Counted from the first letter of the stretch, positions 7,593 through 16,980 are shown. The stretch: 23,509 bases of DNA from Legionella_A sp049239925 (GCA_049239925.1 JBMLTO010000102.1:1-23509), one strand, 5' to 3'. Notes: generated from the sequence alone by a model not told the origin. Numbers and translations: made by a program.

Positions 7593-8069
7593 ATGGCAAT
7601 TGCAGAATTGCAAAAAAATGGCTTTACCACCACTAGTCTTGAGAAACTAGTGAGCTGGGCCCAAAGTGGTTCTATGTGGCCTATGACTTTTGGATTGGCT
7701 TGTTGTGCGGTAGAAATGATGCACGCTGGTGCAGCGCGCTATGATCTCGATCGATTTGGAATTATTTTTAGACCAAGCCCCCGGCAATCGGATGTCATGA
7801 TTGTTGCTGGTACACTTTGCAATAAGATGGCCCCGGCTTTAAGAAAAGTTTACGACCAAATGCCTGAACCACGTTGGGTGATTTCAATGGGATCTTGTGC
7901 GAATGGTGGAGGTTACTACCATTATTCTTATTCGGTTGTCCGTGGATGTGATCGTATTGTTCCCGTTGATATTTATGTTCCAGGGTGCCCACCGACTGCT
8001 GAAGCTCTGTTGTACGGTATTATACAACTGCAGAATAAAATTAGACGCAAAGGTATTATTGAAGCCTAG
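7593..8069 (+). CDS. nuoB: NADH-quinone oxidoreductase subunit B
   Basis: NuoB (PSST homologue) carries cluster N2, the last [4Fe-4S] centre of complex I, which passes electrons to quinone. The product is 158 residues. The ligands are the tandem Cys37-Cys38 in LACCAVEMM, Cys102 in MGSCANGGG and Cys132 in VPGCPPTAEAL, all conserved. RPSPRQSDVMIVAGT is another family signature. A clear AGAGG lies upstream of the ATG. The protein is soluble and docks with NuoD at the membrane interface. It is intact. Confidence 0.97.
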   Translation: MAIAELQKNGFTTTSLEKLVSWAQSGSMWPMTFGLACCAVEMMHAGAARYDLDRFGIIFRPSPRQSDVMIVAGTLCNKMAPALRKVYDQMPEPRWVISMGSCANGGGYYHYSYSVVRGCDRIVPVDIYVPGCPPTAEALLYGIIQLQNKIRRKGIIEA

Positions 8070-8117
8070 GGTTGTCAGCAAATAGGCTTAGGCCTCGATT
8101 CGTACAGGGGTGATTAA

Positions 8118-8798
8118 ATGACAAAAAACAACCGTTTAGCACAAATACTTGAAGAACAATTCGTGGATCAATTAACCTCAGTAAGCATTGCTTATGATGA
8201 AGTTACCGTAGAATGTGATGTGGGATTTATTAAATCTCTATTAATCCAACTCAATAGCCACGAACTTTTTGCATTTGATATCTTGATTGATTTGTGTGCC
8301 GTCGATTATTTGAATTATGGTAATTATGATTGGAAAACTGAAATAGCATCAGAAAGCGGTTTTTCTAGAGGTGTAAATGCCGGTGCTCTTCAAGAGGTAA
8401 AGCATGATAACTCGCGTTTTGCAGTGGTATACCATTTACTATCAACACGGTTGAATCATCGGTTACGAGTAAAAGTTTTCTTAGATGAAGCATCCTTAGT
8501 ATTGCCATCTGTACATGAGATTTGGAAAGGTGCAAATTGGTTTGAACGTGAGGCTTATGATTTATACGGCATTTTATTTGATGGTCATCCTGATTTACGG
8601 CGAATATTAACTGATTATGGTTTTATTGGTCATCCATTTCGCAAAGATTTTCCTCTCAGTGGTCATGTGGAAATGCGTTATGATGCTAAGTTAGAAAAAG
8701 TTATTTATGAACCAGTGGATATCACACCAAGAACGCTGGTTCCAAAAGTCATTCGAAACGATAACCGTTATCATGATTTCCATGAAGGTGAAAAATGA
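8118..8798 (+). CDS. nuoC: NADH-quinone oxidoreductase subunit C
   Basis: NuoC (30-kDa subunit) is a peripheral-arm scaffold that contacts NuoD and NuoB. The product is 226 residues. The family signature lies in the C-terminal half: WFEREAYDLYGILFDGHPDL, then RRILTDYGFIGHPFRKDFPL and a GHVEMRYD segment. The protein is separate from NuoD, unlike the fused NuoCD of E. coli, which argues against an enterobacterial host. It has GGGGTG upstream of its ATG and ends in an ATGA overlap with nuoD, consistent with coupled translation. The stretch between about residues 80 and 97 looks variable, as is usual in the family. Confidence 0.95.
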   Translation: MTKNNRLAQILEEQFVDQLTSVSIAYDEVTVECDVGFIKSLLIQLNSHELFAFDILIDLCAVDYLNYGNYDWKTEIASESGFSRGVNAGALQEVKHDNSRFAVVYHLLSTRLNHRLRVKVFLDEASLVLPSVHEIWKGANWFEREAYDLYGILFDGHPDLRRILTDYGFIGHPFRKDFPLSGHVEMRYDAKLEKVIYEPVDITPRTLVPKVIRNDNRYHDFHEGEK

Positions 8799-10048
8799 GC
8801 GACTTACAAAATTATACACTCAACTTTGGTCCACAACATCCTGCTGCTCATGGTGTACTTCGCCTAGTGATGGAATTTGATGGCGAAACAATTGTACGAG
8901 CCGATCCTCATATTGGTTTATTGCACCGTGCTACTGAAAAGCTTGCTGAAACAAAACCCTATATACAAAACATAGGGTATATGGACCGTCTAGATTATGT
9001 GTCGATGATGTGTAATGAGCATGCTTATGTTCGTGTCATAGAAAAACTATTGGGAATTAATGCGCCCATCAGAGCTCAGTATATACGGACTCTATTCGAT
9101 GAGGTGACTCGTATTCTTAACCATTTACTATGGCTAGGGGCTGTAGCTTTAGATATAGGGGCAATGACAGTATTTTTATATTGCTTTCGTGAACGAGAGA
9201 CCCTTTTTGATTGCTATGAGGCTGTTTCTGGCGCACGTATGCATGCTAGTTATTATCGTCCGGGTGGTGTCGCTAGAGATTTACCCGATACGATGCCCAA
9301 ATACAAGGAATCTCGTTGGCATAATGAACGCCAAACAGACAAATTAAATCAAGATCGTGAAGGGAGCCTCCTCGATTTTCTGTCGGCTTTTAGTCAACGT
9401 TTTCCGGGTTGTGTTGATGAATATGAGACACTGTTGACTGACAATCGAATTTGGAAACAACGTACAGTAGACATAGGAATCGTTTCACCGGAAGATGCTT
9501 TGCAGTGGGGATTTTCTGGGCCGATGTTGAGAGGATCTGGCATAGCATGGGACTTAAGAAAAAAGCAACCTTATGCTGCTTATGACCAAGTTGATTTTGA
9601 TATACCTGTAGGAAAAACAGGTGATTGCTATGATCGATACTTAGTTAGAGTTGAAGAAATGAGGCAGTCAAACAGAATTATTCAGCAATGTATCAATTGG
9701 TTACGTGCAAATCCTGGCTCAGTAAAGTTAGATGATCATAAAATCACCCCTCCGACCCGAACAGAAATGAAGCACGATATGGAAGCCCTGATTCATCATT
9801 TTAAACTATATAGTGAAGGATTTACATTGCCTCCAGGCGAAGCTTACTCGGCGGTAGAAGCACCTAAAGGTGAGTTTGGAATTTATATGATTTCAGATGG
9901 GGCAAACAAACCCTATAGGCTTAAAATTAGAGCGCCAGGTTTCGCTCATTTATCAAGTTTTGATGAAATGGTTAGAGGTCATATGCTTGCTGACGGCGTC
10001 GCCATATTAGCTAGCCAAGATATAGTTTTTGGTGAAATTGATCGATAG
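8795..10048 (+). CDS. nuoD: NADH-quinone oxidoreductase subunit D
   Basis: NuoD (49-kDa subunit, related to the large subunit of NiFe hydrogenases) forms most of the quinone cavity together with NuoB. The product is 417 residues, the usual length for an unfused NuoD. Signatures seen are FGPQHPAAHGVLRLV, with the quinone-headgroup histidine region, and HIGLLHRATEKLAETKPY with the complex I 49-kDa pattern. Also present are ARMHASYYRPGGVARDLP and the C-terminal VFGEIDR. The start overlaps the nuoC stop by four bases. It is intact. Confidence 0.96.
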   Translation: MSDLQNYTLNFGPQHPAAHGVLRLVMEFDGETIVRADPHIGLLHRATEKLAETKPYIQNIGYMDRLDYVSMMCNEHAYVRVIEKLLGINAPIRAQYIRTLFDEVTRILNHLLWLGAVALDIGAMTVFLYCFRERETLFDCYEAVSGARMHASYYRPGGVARDLPDTMPKYKESRWHNERQTDKLNQDREGSLLDFLSAFSQRFPGCVDEYETLLTDNRIWKQRTVDIGIVSPEDALQWGFSGPMLRGSGIAWDLRKKQPYAAYDQVDFDIPVGKTGDCYDRYLVRVEEMRQSNRIIQQCINWLRANPGSVKLDDHKITPPTRTEMKHDMEALIHHFKLYSEGFTLPPGEAYSAVEAPKGEFGIYMISDGANKPYRLKIRAPGFAHLSSFDEMVRGHMLADGVAILASQDIVFGEIDR

Positions 10049-10134
10049 CAAGGAATTTTCAGTGATAGACGAGTAGTCACAAGATTCGTTTATACTGAGT
10101 TCCGTTTACAAATTAAACACAAATAGGTTTAAAT

Positions 10135-10638
10135 ATGTCTGACAATGCAGCTCAATTGATTACGCAATATATGCCTGCCAATCGTATGCAGGAAATTGAT
10201 AATTGGATTGCCAAGTATCCACCTGAACAAAGGCAGTCAGCTGTTATGGCAACCTTAATGATAGTACAAGAAGAACATCGGTATTTAACACCTACACTAA
10301 TGGATGCCGTGGCTGCCTATCTAGGCATGCCGGCAATAGCTGTATATGAGGTAGCATCGTTTTACACTATGTATGAGCATAAGCCCTGTGGTCGTCATCT
10401 AATAAATGTTTGTACCAACATTAGTTGCCAATTACGCAATTCAGCTGCTGTAGTTTCCCATCTAGAAGAAACACTAGGCATCAAGCTAGGTGAAACGACT
10501 GCAGATGGTCGTTTCACTCTACGTGCGGTGGAGTGTTTAGGGGCTTGTGTCAATGCACCAATGATGCAGGTCGATAAAGATTATCATGAAAATCTAACTG
10601 CCGATAAAATTGATACTGTCTTGGAGGCATACCGATGA
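10135..10638 (+). CDS. nuoE: NADH-quinone oxidoreductase subunit E
   Basis: NuoE (24-kDa subunit) carries the off-path [2Fe-2S] cluster N1a next to the FMN of NuoF. The product is 167 residues. The thioredoxin-like C-terminal half has ligands Cys93 and Cys98 (NVCTNISCQLR) and Cys134 and Cys138 (ECLGACVNAP), with the expected spacing. The helical N-terminal half contains VYEVASFYTMY. It is preceded by an 86-bp gap with nothing recognisable, and overlaps nuoF by four bases (ATGA). It is intact. Confidence 0.96.
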   Translation: MSDNAAQLITQYMPANRMQEIDNWIAKYPPEQRQSAVMATLMIVQEEHRYLTPTLMDAVAAYLGMPAIAVYEVASFYTMYEHKPCGRHLINVCTNISCQLRNSAAVVSHLEETLGIKLGETTADGRFTLRAVECLGACVNAPMMQVDKDYHENLTADKIDTVLEAYR

Positions 10639-11939
10639 CAGACATAACTATTCAACTCAATCAAGTGTGTTACCGTTCATTGCATTTAGATCAACCATGG
10701 CTACTGCAATCATATGTTAGCATAGGCGGGTATTCTGCTTGGCGTCGTATTTTACAAGAGCAAACACCACCACAACAGATCATCGATGAGCTAAAAGTTT
10801 CTGGATTGCGAGGACGAGGTGGCGCCGGGTTTCCTACAGGATTGAAGTGGAGCTTCATGAATCGTAATACACCTGGACAGAAATACGTTGTGTGTAACTC
10901 TGATGAGGGTGAGCCTGGAACTTGTAAAGATCGCGATATTCTCCGTTACAATCCACATCAATTGATAGAAGGCATGGCTATTGCTGGTTATGTCATGGGC
11001 GCAAGTGTGGGATACAACTATATACGTGGAGAGTTTTGGGAACCCATACAGCGTATGGAAGCAGCCTTACGAGAAGCTTATGATGCCGGTTTATTAGGGA
11101 AAAATATTCTTGATTCAGGTTTTGATTTTGATTTATTCAATCATCTTGGTGCTGGCGCCTATATTTGTGGTGAAGAAACAGCTTTACTAAATTCAATTGA
11201 GGGCAAAAAAGGCATGCCCCGTTTTAAACCCCCGTTTCCAGCTAATTACGGTTTATATGGCAAACCAACCACTATTAATAATACGGAAACGTTTGCTTCT
11301 GTGCCGGTTATTCTTGAAAGAGGTGGCGAATGGTTTTTACAACAAGGAAAACCTAATAATGGTGGAACAAAGTGTTTTAGTGTCAGCGGTCATGTCAATA
11401 AACCAGGAAATTTTGAAATTCCTTTAGGCACACCATTTAAAACACTATTATCTTTAGCCGGTGGTGTGTTGGCAGGTAGACGGTTAAAAGCGGTTATTCC
11501 TGGCGGTTCATCCATGCCCGTATTGCCAGGTGATGTCATGATGTCAGTTGATATGGACTATGATAGCATTCAAAAAGCAGGTTCGGGGCTTGGCTCCGGC
11601 GCAGTAATCATTATGGATGAAACAACATGTATGGTTGATGCACTTTATCGGATTTCAGAATTTTACATGGAAGAGTCTTGCGGACAATGTACTCCGTGTA
11701 GAGAGGGTACCGGTTGGTTAGTGCGTTTACTACATAGAATCAAAGCTGGCCATGGTAAACCAGGTGATATAGAGAAATTAGTAAATGTCGCAAATAATAT
11801 CGAAGGTCGGACTATTTGCGCTTTAGGCGAGGCAGCAGCATGGCCCGTGCAAAGTTTCATTAAGCATTTTTATGATGAATTTGATTATTTCATTAACCAT
11901 AAAAAATCAAGCGTTACCGAGCATTATTGTTCAATTTAA
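10635..11939 (+). CDS. nuoF: NADH-quinone oxidoreductase subunit F
   Basis: NuoF (51-kDa subunit) oxidises NADH using FMN and cluster N3. The product is 434 residues. The glycine-rich nucleotide loop GRGGAGF is at 60-66, with VVCNSDEGEPGTCKDR downstream. The FMN-site segment GAGAYICGEETALL is present. The [4Fe-4S] ligands are Cys349, Cys352 and Cys355 (SCGQCTPCREG) and Cys395 (TICALGEAAAW). The ATG is coupled to the nuoE stop. The C-terminus ends with an ordinary hydrophilic tail. It is intact. Confidence 0.97.
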   Translation: MTDITIQLNQVCYRSLHLDQPWLLQSYVSIGGYSAWRRILQEQTPPQQIIDELKVSGLRGRGGAGFPTGLKWSFMNRNTPGQKYVVCNSDEGEPGTCKDRDILRYNPHQLIEGMAIAGYVMGASVGYNYIRGEFWEPIQRMEAALREAYDAGLLGKNILDSGFDFDLFNHLGAGAYICGEETALLNSIEGKKGMPRFKPPFPANYGLYGKPTTINNTETFASVPVILERGGEWFLQQGKPNNGGTKCFSVSGHVNKPGNFEIPLGTPFKTLLSLAGGVLAGRRLKAVIPGGSSMPVLPGDVMMSVDMDYDSIQKAGSGLGSGAVIIMDETTCMVDALYRISEFYMEESCGQCTPCREGTGWLVRLLHRIKAGHGKPGDIEKLVNVANNIEGRTICALGEAAAWPVQSFIKHFYDEFDYFINHKKSSVTEHYCSI

Positions 11940-11951
11940 TAAGGTTTAACG

Positions 11952-14303
11952 ATGGCTACTATTGAAATCGATGGCATAACATTAGATGCAGAAAACGGCA
12001 AAATGATCATTGAGATTGCAGATGAGGCAGGAATTTATATTCCTCGCTTCTGTTATCATAAAAAACTATCAGTAGCAGCTAATTGCCGCATGTGTTTGGT
12101 AGAAGTTGAAAATGGCCGTAAACCCGTTCCTGCATGCGCAACACCCATTACAAATGGAATGAAAGTATTCACAAAATCTCAAGAGGCTATACGATCTCAA
12201 CAAGCGGTAATGGATTTTCTGCTCATTAATCACCCTCTTGATTGTCCGATTTGCGATCAAGGGGGCGAATGTGAGTTACAAGACTTATCATTGGGTTATG
12301 GCGCAGATTCATCAAGTTATGAAGAAACAAAAAGAGCTGTTCAAGACAATGATTTAGGACCTCTGATAGCAACGGAAATGACTCGATGTATACACTGTAC
12401 TCGTTGTGTCAGATTTGGAGATGAAGTAGCTGGTTTGCGAGAATTGGGTGCAACAGGTCGGGGCGAAAAGGTAGAAATAGGCACCTATATCAAACATAGC
12501 ATCACATCTGAAGTATCAGGCAATGTGATTGATTTGTGTCCTGTGGGGGCGCTTACTTCAAAACCATACCGATTTACCGCGCGCGCCTGGGAATTAACAC
12601 AACATGACAGTATAGCTTTGCACGATTGTATTGGTTCCAATGTATATTTGCATGTCCGCCGCAATGAACTGATGAGAGTTATTCCTAAAGAAAACGAAAA
12701 AATTAATGAAACGTGGCTGTCTGATCGAGATCGGTTTAGTTATCTTGGATTAAAAAGTCATGCACGCGCTAAGCAGCCAATGATCAAGCGCAATGGACAG
12801 TGGGAGATTGTAGATTGGCAAACTGCAATAAGATTTACTGCAGAGGGGCTTAGTCGAATTATCGAACAACATGGACCTGAGCAAATGGCAGCATTTGCAT
12901 CACCTTCATCATCATTAGAAGAATTGTATTTATTGCAAAAACTGATGCGAGAGATGGGGGTTAACAATGTCGATCATCGCCTACAACAAGTGGATTTCCG
13001 TGATCAGTCATATCAACCTGTCATGCCAAAAGGCTCACTCAGTTATAGTCAAGTGGATAGCCAAGAAAATATTCTTCTTATAGGAACTAATCTTGATCGT
13101 GAAGTACCCTTAGCAGGCCTAAGAGTCCGAAAAGCATTTCGTAATGGTGCAAAAATTTATGCGATTAACCCAGTGGATTACGATTATCATTTTTCAGTCA
13201 CTGAAAAAATTATTCTGTCTCCTCAGGATTTGCCAGCGCAATTGGCTTGTTTACTGTTGGCGCTCATCGAAGATCCTACCCAATTATCAAGTCATATTCA
13301 GCGCTTGCTTATCGGATTAAAACCAGATCATAAAATTAAAGCGTTGGCAGCGGCACTTCGATGTTCAAATGCAGCTATTATTACAGGTTCTATCGTTGAA
13401 AATCATCCGGATGCATCCTTATTAAGAACGTTGATAAAATTAATCACACAATTTAGCGGAGCTAAGATTCTCAGGTTAACTACTGGGGCAAACGCAGCGG
13501 GCGCTTGGCTAGCTGGAATGATTCCACATAGGGCTGAAGCTGGCCGTAATAGTCCTGACCTAGGTTTGGATGTGCAGGCAGCCTTAGCAGCAAAACTCAA
13601 AGGATATGTTTTAATGGGAGCGGAGCCAGCCTATGATTTTGCTAACCCATACCAAGCAAGACAATCGATGCTAGCTGCTGAGTTTGTTGTGGTATTAAAT
13701 GCATTTGCAAGCTCATCCATACAAGATTATGCAAATGTCATCTTGCCGATTGCTCCTTATGCAGAAACTTCTGGAACATACATCAATGTTGATCAGGTAT
13801 GGCAGACTGTGGCAGGTGCCATGTCACCATGTGGTGAAGCAAGGCCTGCTTGGAAAGTACTGCGTGTTCTTGCAAACATATTGCAATGCAAAGGATTTGA
13901 ATACAGCTCTACCGATGAAATTAATTTAGAGATTAAATCTAATGTTCAGATGATGTCGGCTATTCAGTCTGAGCTGTTTTATCCGGAATCCTTACCTCTT
14001 AGTAATAAAGAATTGGTGCGAGTTGGCGAGTGGCCTTTGTATCGTTCAGATTCAATTGTTCGTCATGCTGATGCTTTACAAAATTGTGCAGCAGCAGAGG
14101 TAGCTTGTATACGAATAAATCCTGCAACAGCAGACAAATACAACCTAAGTGATTTTGCTACTGTATCTCAGGGGGATATTGAGATAACATTGCCTCTCAA
14201 ACGAGATAACCGTATAGCACCTGATGTTGTATGGGTTGCGAATGCGATGCCAGAAACAGTTGATCTAGGTCACGCATTTGCGTCAATAATGATAACAGGT
14301 TAA
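11952..14303 (+). CDS. nuoG: NADH-quinone oxidoreductase subunit G
   Basis: NuoG (75-kDa subunit) is the large peripheral-arm protein carrying the electron wire from NuoF. The product is 783 residues. The N-terminal ferredoxin domain has Cys34, Cys45, Cys48 and Cys62 (cluster N1b). His94, Cys98, Cys101 and Cys107 (HPLDCPICDQGGEC) hold N5. Cys146, Cys149, Cys152 and Cys196 hold N4. The rest is a molybdopterin-oxidoreductase-like domain without a visible cofactor role. After the N4 Cys the segment HDCIGSNVYL lacks the CxxCxxxC pattern that holds the extra N7 cluster in E. coli and Thermus, so N7 appears absent. The gene starts 12 bases after nuoF and is intact. Confidence 0.96.
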   Translation: MATIEIDGITLDAENGKMIIEIADEAGIYIPRFCYHKKLSVAANCRMCLVEVENGRKPVPACATPITNGMKVFTKSQEAIRSQQAVMDFLLINHPLDCPICDQGGECELQDLSLGYGADSSSYEETKRAVQDNDLGPLIATEMTRCIHCTRCVRFGDEVAGLRELGATGRGEKVEIGTYIKHSITSEVSGNVIDLCPVGALTSKPYRFTARAWELTQHDSIALHDCIGSNVYLHVRRNELMRVIPKENEKINETWLSDRDRFSYLGLKSHARAKQPMIKRNGQWEIVDWQTAIRFTAEGLSRIIEQHGPEQMAAFASPSSSLEELYLLQKLMREMGVNNVDHRLQQVDFRDQSYQPVMPKGSLSYSQVDSQENILLIGTNLDREVPLAGLRVRKAFRNGAKIYAINPVDYDYHFSVTEKIILSPQDLPAQLACLLLALIEDPTQLSSHIQRLLIGLKPDHKIKALAAALRCSNAAIITGSIVENHPDASLLRTLIKLITQFSGAKILRLTTGANAAGAWLAGMIPHRAEAGRNSPDLGLDVQAALAAKLKGYVLMGAEPAYDFANPYQARQSMLAAEFVVVLNAFASSSIQDYANVILPIAPYAETSGTYINVDQVWQTVAGAMSPCGEARPAWKVLRVLANILQCKGFEYSSTDEINLEIKSNVQMMSAIQSELFYPESLPLSNKELVRVGEWPLYRSDSIVRHADALQNCAAAEVACIRINPATADKYNLSDFATVSQGDIEITLPLKRDNRIAPDVVWVANAMPETVDLGHAFASIMITG

Positions 14304-14315
14304 GTAGGTAAAGAC

Positions 14316-15338
14316 ATGTTGCATGATATAGCCATTTTACTATGGATAATAATAAAAATTTTAGTGATTGTTTTACCCTTGTTACTAGGTGTGGCGTATC
14401 TCACTTATGCGGAGAGAAAGGTTATCGGTTACATGCAAGTACGTATTGGTCCTAATCGTGTAGGTATTCTCGGTTTGTTGCAGCCTATCGCAGATTTAAT
14501 AAAGTTACTTCATAAAGAAATTATTATTCCAACACAATCAAATAAGTATTTATTTGTAATTGCACCCTTGTTTTCGTTAGTTCCGGCTTTAGCTGCTTGG
14601 GCTGTTATACCCTTTGAGCAAGCCATGGTCCTAGCAAATATTAATGCGGGTGTTTTATACATATTTGCAATGAGCTCATTAGCTGTCTATGGAATATTAA
14701 TAGCCGGATGGGCATCCAATTCGAAGTATGCCATGTTAGGAGCTTTGCGAAGCGCTGCACAAACAGTCTCATATGAAATTGCCATGGGATTTTCATTGGT
14801 TGGAGTCTTGATAGCTTCCGGGAGTATGAATTTAACTGATATAGTCAACGCTCAACAGGGAAGCTTATTGCACTGGTGGTTTATACCGCTATTTCCGTTA
14901 TTCCTTACTTTTTGGATATCAGGAATTGCTGAGACCAATCGCGCACCATTTGATTTAGCGGAAGGTGAGTCAGAAATCGTTGCTGGTTTCCATGTGGAGT
15001 ATTCTGCTATTGGGTTTGCATTATTCTTTTTATCAGAGTATGCAAGCATGATTTTAATAGCTGTCATGATTAGTCTGTTATTTATGGGTGGGTGGTTATC
15101 ACCATTCGAGGGACTACCAGGATTAGAACAACTATTCTTTTTTGTTCCTGGTATTGCATGGCTATTAATCAAGGTAATATTTTTCCTATTCGTTTATTTG
15201 TGGGTCAGGGCAACATTTCCTCGCTACCGATACGATCAGCTGATGCGGTTAGGTTGGAAGGTGTTGATTCCAGTGACTATTGTCTGGGTGATCGTCACGG
15301 CATTGATGGTTGTGGCACAACTTAAACCATGGTTTTGA
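14316..15338 (+). CDS. nuoH: NADH-quinone oxidoreductase subunit H
   Basis: NuoH (ND1 homologue) is the membrane subunit that anchors the peripheral arm and forms the quinone entrance. The product is 340 residues with about eight or nine hydrophobic helices. Two cytoplasmic-loop signatures are clear: AERKVIGYMQVRIGPNRVG at 32-50, and the charged loop beginning AETNRAPFDLAEGESE at 205 and continuing to VAGFHVEYS. These acidic residues form the E-channel that links quinone chemistry to pumping. A basic patch with RYRYDQLMRLGWK lies near the C-terminus. It starts 12 bases after nuoG and is intact. Confidence 0.96.
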   Translation: MLHDIAILLWIIIKILVIVLPLLLGVAYLTYAERKVIGYMQVRIGPNRVGILGLLQPIADLIKLLHKEIIIPTQSNKYLFVIAPLFSLVPALAAWAVIPFEQAMVLANINAGVLYIFAMSSLAVYGILIAGWASNSKYAMLGALRSAAQTVSYEIAMGFSLVGVLIASGSMNLTDIVNAQQGSLLHWWFIPLFPLFLTFWISGIAETNRAPFDLAEGESEIVAGFHVEYSAIGFALFFLSEYASMILIAVMISLLFMGGWLSPFEGLPGLEQLFFFVPGIAWLLIKVIFFLFVYLWVRATFPRYRYDQLMRLGWKVLIPVTIVWVIVTALMVVAQLKPWF

Positions 15339-15358
15339 AAAACCATAAGAGACCTCCA

Positions 15359-15859
15359 ATGAAAAAAGCATATATTTACGTTAGGCATTATTTACGAAGT
15401 TTCTTCCTGATCGAATTATTGTCAGGTTTAAAGCTAACCCTTAAATATTTTTTTAAGAAAAAAATTACAATACAGTTTCCTGAAGAAACAACCCCTCTAT
15501 CACCCCGTTTTCGCGGTTTGTTGGCGTTAAGACGATATCCAAATGGCGAGGAGCGATGTATTGCGTGTAAGTTGTGCGAAGCAGTTTGTCCTGCATTAGC
15601 CATTACCATTGAGTCAGAGCCAAGGGATGATGGTTCAAGACGAACGACTAGATATGATATAGATATATTCAAGTGTATAAATTGTGGTTTGTGTGAGGAG
15701 TCCTGTCCTGTAGATTCGATAGTTGTAACGCCGATACACCATTATCATGTTAACCAACGCGGCCAAAACATAATGACTAAAGAAAAATTGTTAGCAGTTG
15801 GTGACTTAATGGAAAAAAAATTAGCAGCCGATCGGGCTGTGGATAGTAAATACCGTTAA
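15359..15859 (+). CDS. nuoI: NADH-quinone oxidoreductase subunit I
   Basis: NuoI (23-kDa subunit, TYKY) is an 8Fe ferredoxin-type protein carrying N6a and N6b. I start it at the ATG at 15359 (MKKAYIYVRHYLRSFF, 166 residues), because AAGAGA at 15347-15352 is a suitably placed ribosome site and the protein then matches family length. The frame is open to an ATG at 15329 inside nuoH, which would add ten residues. The two CxxCxxCxxxC clusters are Cys67, 70, 73 and 77 (CIACKLCEAVC) and Cys106, 109, 112 and 116 (CINCGLCEESC). An amphipathic N-terminal helix lies on the membrane. It is intact. Confidence 0.95.
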   Translation: MKKAYIYVRHYLRSFFLIELLSGLKLTLKYFFKKKITIQFPEETTPLSPRFRGLLALRRYPNGEERCIACKLCEAVCPALAITIESEPRDDGSRRTTRYDIDIFKCINCGLCEESCPVDSIVVTPIHHYHVNQRGQNIMTKEKLLAVGDLMEKKLAADRAVDSKYR

Positions 15860-15870
15860 TGAGGTAATAA

Positions 15871-16515
15871 ATGCAAGATATTTGGATACAGATTATTTTT
15901 TATGTGTTTTCAGCAATAGCCGTATTATCGGCATTAATGGTAATCACCCAAAATAATCCTGTTCGTTGTGTACTATTTTTAGTGTTAGCATTCATAGCTA
16001 GTTCGGTACTATGGCTTTTAGTTGAAGCAGAGTTTCTAGCATTAGTACTTGTTCTTGTTTATGTCGGTGCCGTAATGACATTGTTTTTATTTGTAGTCAT
16101 GATGTTAGATATTGATTTAGAGTCAATCAAACCACAATTAAAACGTTATTTACCTCTCGGTTTAATACTGGTTGCATCACTGACGGGATTACTGCTGAAG
16201 GCTTTGCCTCAAGATAAGCTGAGAACAAATGTGGAAGTGGCCATACCTATTGGAGAAACTATCGAAGGGTCTTCTGCATCAAATAATCATGAACAAGCAT
16301 TATCTAATACTGAGGCCTTAGGTATGGTTCTATATACGGATTATGTGTTTGCTTTTGAACTAGCAGCAGTTATTTTATTAGTCGCTATTATTTCAGCAAT
16401 AACCTTGGTGCATAAGAATCGTATCAGGACTATCAAACGTCAGAATGTTGTTGCACAAATTATGACGCAGCGAAATGATCGTATTCGTCTGGTAAATTTA
16501 ATATCTGAGGAATAG
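15871..16515 (+). CDS. nuoJ: NADH-quinone oxidoreductase subunit J
   Basis: NuoJ (ND6 homologue) is a membrane subunit next to NuoH whose third helix rotates during coupling. The product is 214 residues with five predicted helices. The conserved segments FLVLAFIASSVLWLLVEAEF and LVLVYVGAVMTLFLFVVMML are clear and include the pi-bulge helix. A hydrophilic loop of about 30 residues (rich in Ser, Asn and Glu) separates the fourth and fifth helices. The C-terminal tail is basic. It starts 11 bases after nuoI. The 155-bp gap before nuoK is unusual. Confidence 0.94.
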   Translation: MQDIWIQIIFYVFSAIAVLSALMVITQNNPVRCVLFLVLAFIASSVLWLLVEAEFLALVLVLVYVGAVMTLFLFVVMMLDIDLESIKPQLKRYLPLGLILVASLTGLLLKALPQDKLRTNVEVAIPIGETIEGSSASNNHEQALSNTEALGMVLYTDYVFAFELAAVILLVAIISAITLVHKNRIRTIKRQNVVAQIMTQRNDRIRLVNLISEE

Positions 16516-16670
16516 TGTTGTTCGTGCAATAAATTTTGGCGACCATATTAAATAGAAATAACGACAATCAAGCCAGCTATGATAATAAGGCATCATAACC
16601 TTTAGAAAAAGCTAGTGTGCTTTCAACCAAGATCAAAGGAACGTCGTCACTAAAATAATGGGGAATGTGT
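16516..16670 (+). other. Long nuoJ-nuoK intercistronic gap with two hairpins
   Basis: No coding frame is supported. Two hairpins can be drawn: TATGAT (16578-16583) with ATCATA (16592-16597), and AAAGC (16608-16612) with GCTTT (16619-16623). GGGG at 16660-16663 is the ribosome site of nuoK. nuoJ and nuoK are normally almost touching, so this gap is an oddity of this genome or lineage. Confidence 0.35.
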
Positions 16671-16976
16671 ATGATATCAGCAACACAGTATCTAATATTA
16701 AGTTCAATTTTATTTGGAATGAGCTTAGTAGGAATCATCATAAATCGTAAAAATGTTATTTTGCTATTAGTTTGTATTGAATTGATGCTTCTCGCTGTCA
16801 ATACAAACTTTGTTGCTTTTTCGCATTATTATAACGAAACTGCGGGACAAGTATTTGTCTTTTTCATACTAACTGTAGCAGCAGCTGAAGCTGCAATTGG
16901 GTTGGCAATAGTGATGTTGCTGCATAAAAATAACGGCAATATTGATGTAGATAAGATGAATTATTTAAAAGGGTAG
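16671..16976 (+). CDS. nuoK: NADH-quinone oxidoreductase subunit K
   Basis: NuoK (ND4L homologue) is a three-helix membrane subunit in the proton path. I choose the ATG at 16671 (MISATQYLIL, 101 residues) over the one at 16665, because GGGG at 16660-16663 is 7 bases away and the length equals the family's 100 or so. The two intramembrane glutamates needed for pumping are Glu37 (LVCIELMLLAVN) and Glu73 (VAAAEAAIGLAI). The helices lie at about 5-24, 30-50 and 60-82. It is followed after four bases by nuoL and is intact. Confidence 0.95.
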   Translation: MISATQYLILSSILFGMSLVGIIINRKNVILLLVCIELMLLAVNTNFVAFSHYYNETAGQVFVFFILTVAAAEAAIGLAIVMLLHKNNGNIDVDKMNYLKG

Positions 16977-16980
16977 CCGC

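Noticed and set aside
14852..15172. Minus-strand 106-codon open frame inside nuoH
   Set aside because: Antisense shadow of a conserved membrane-protein gene, with no start signal or recognisable domain.
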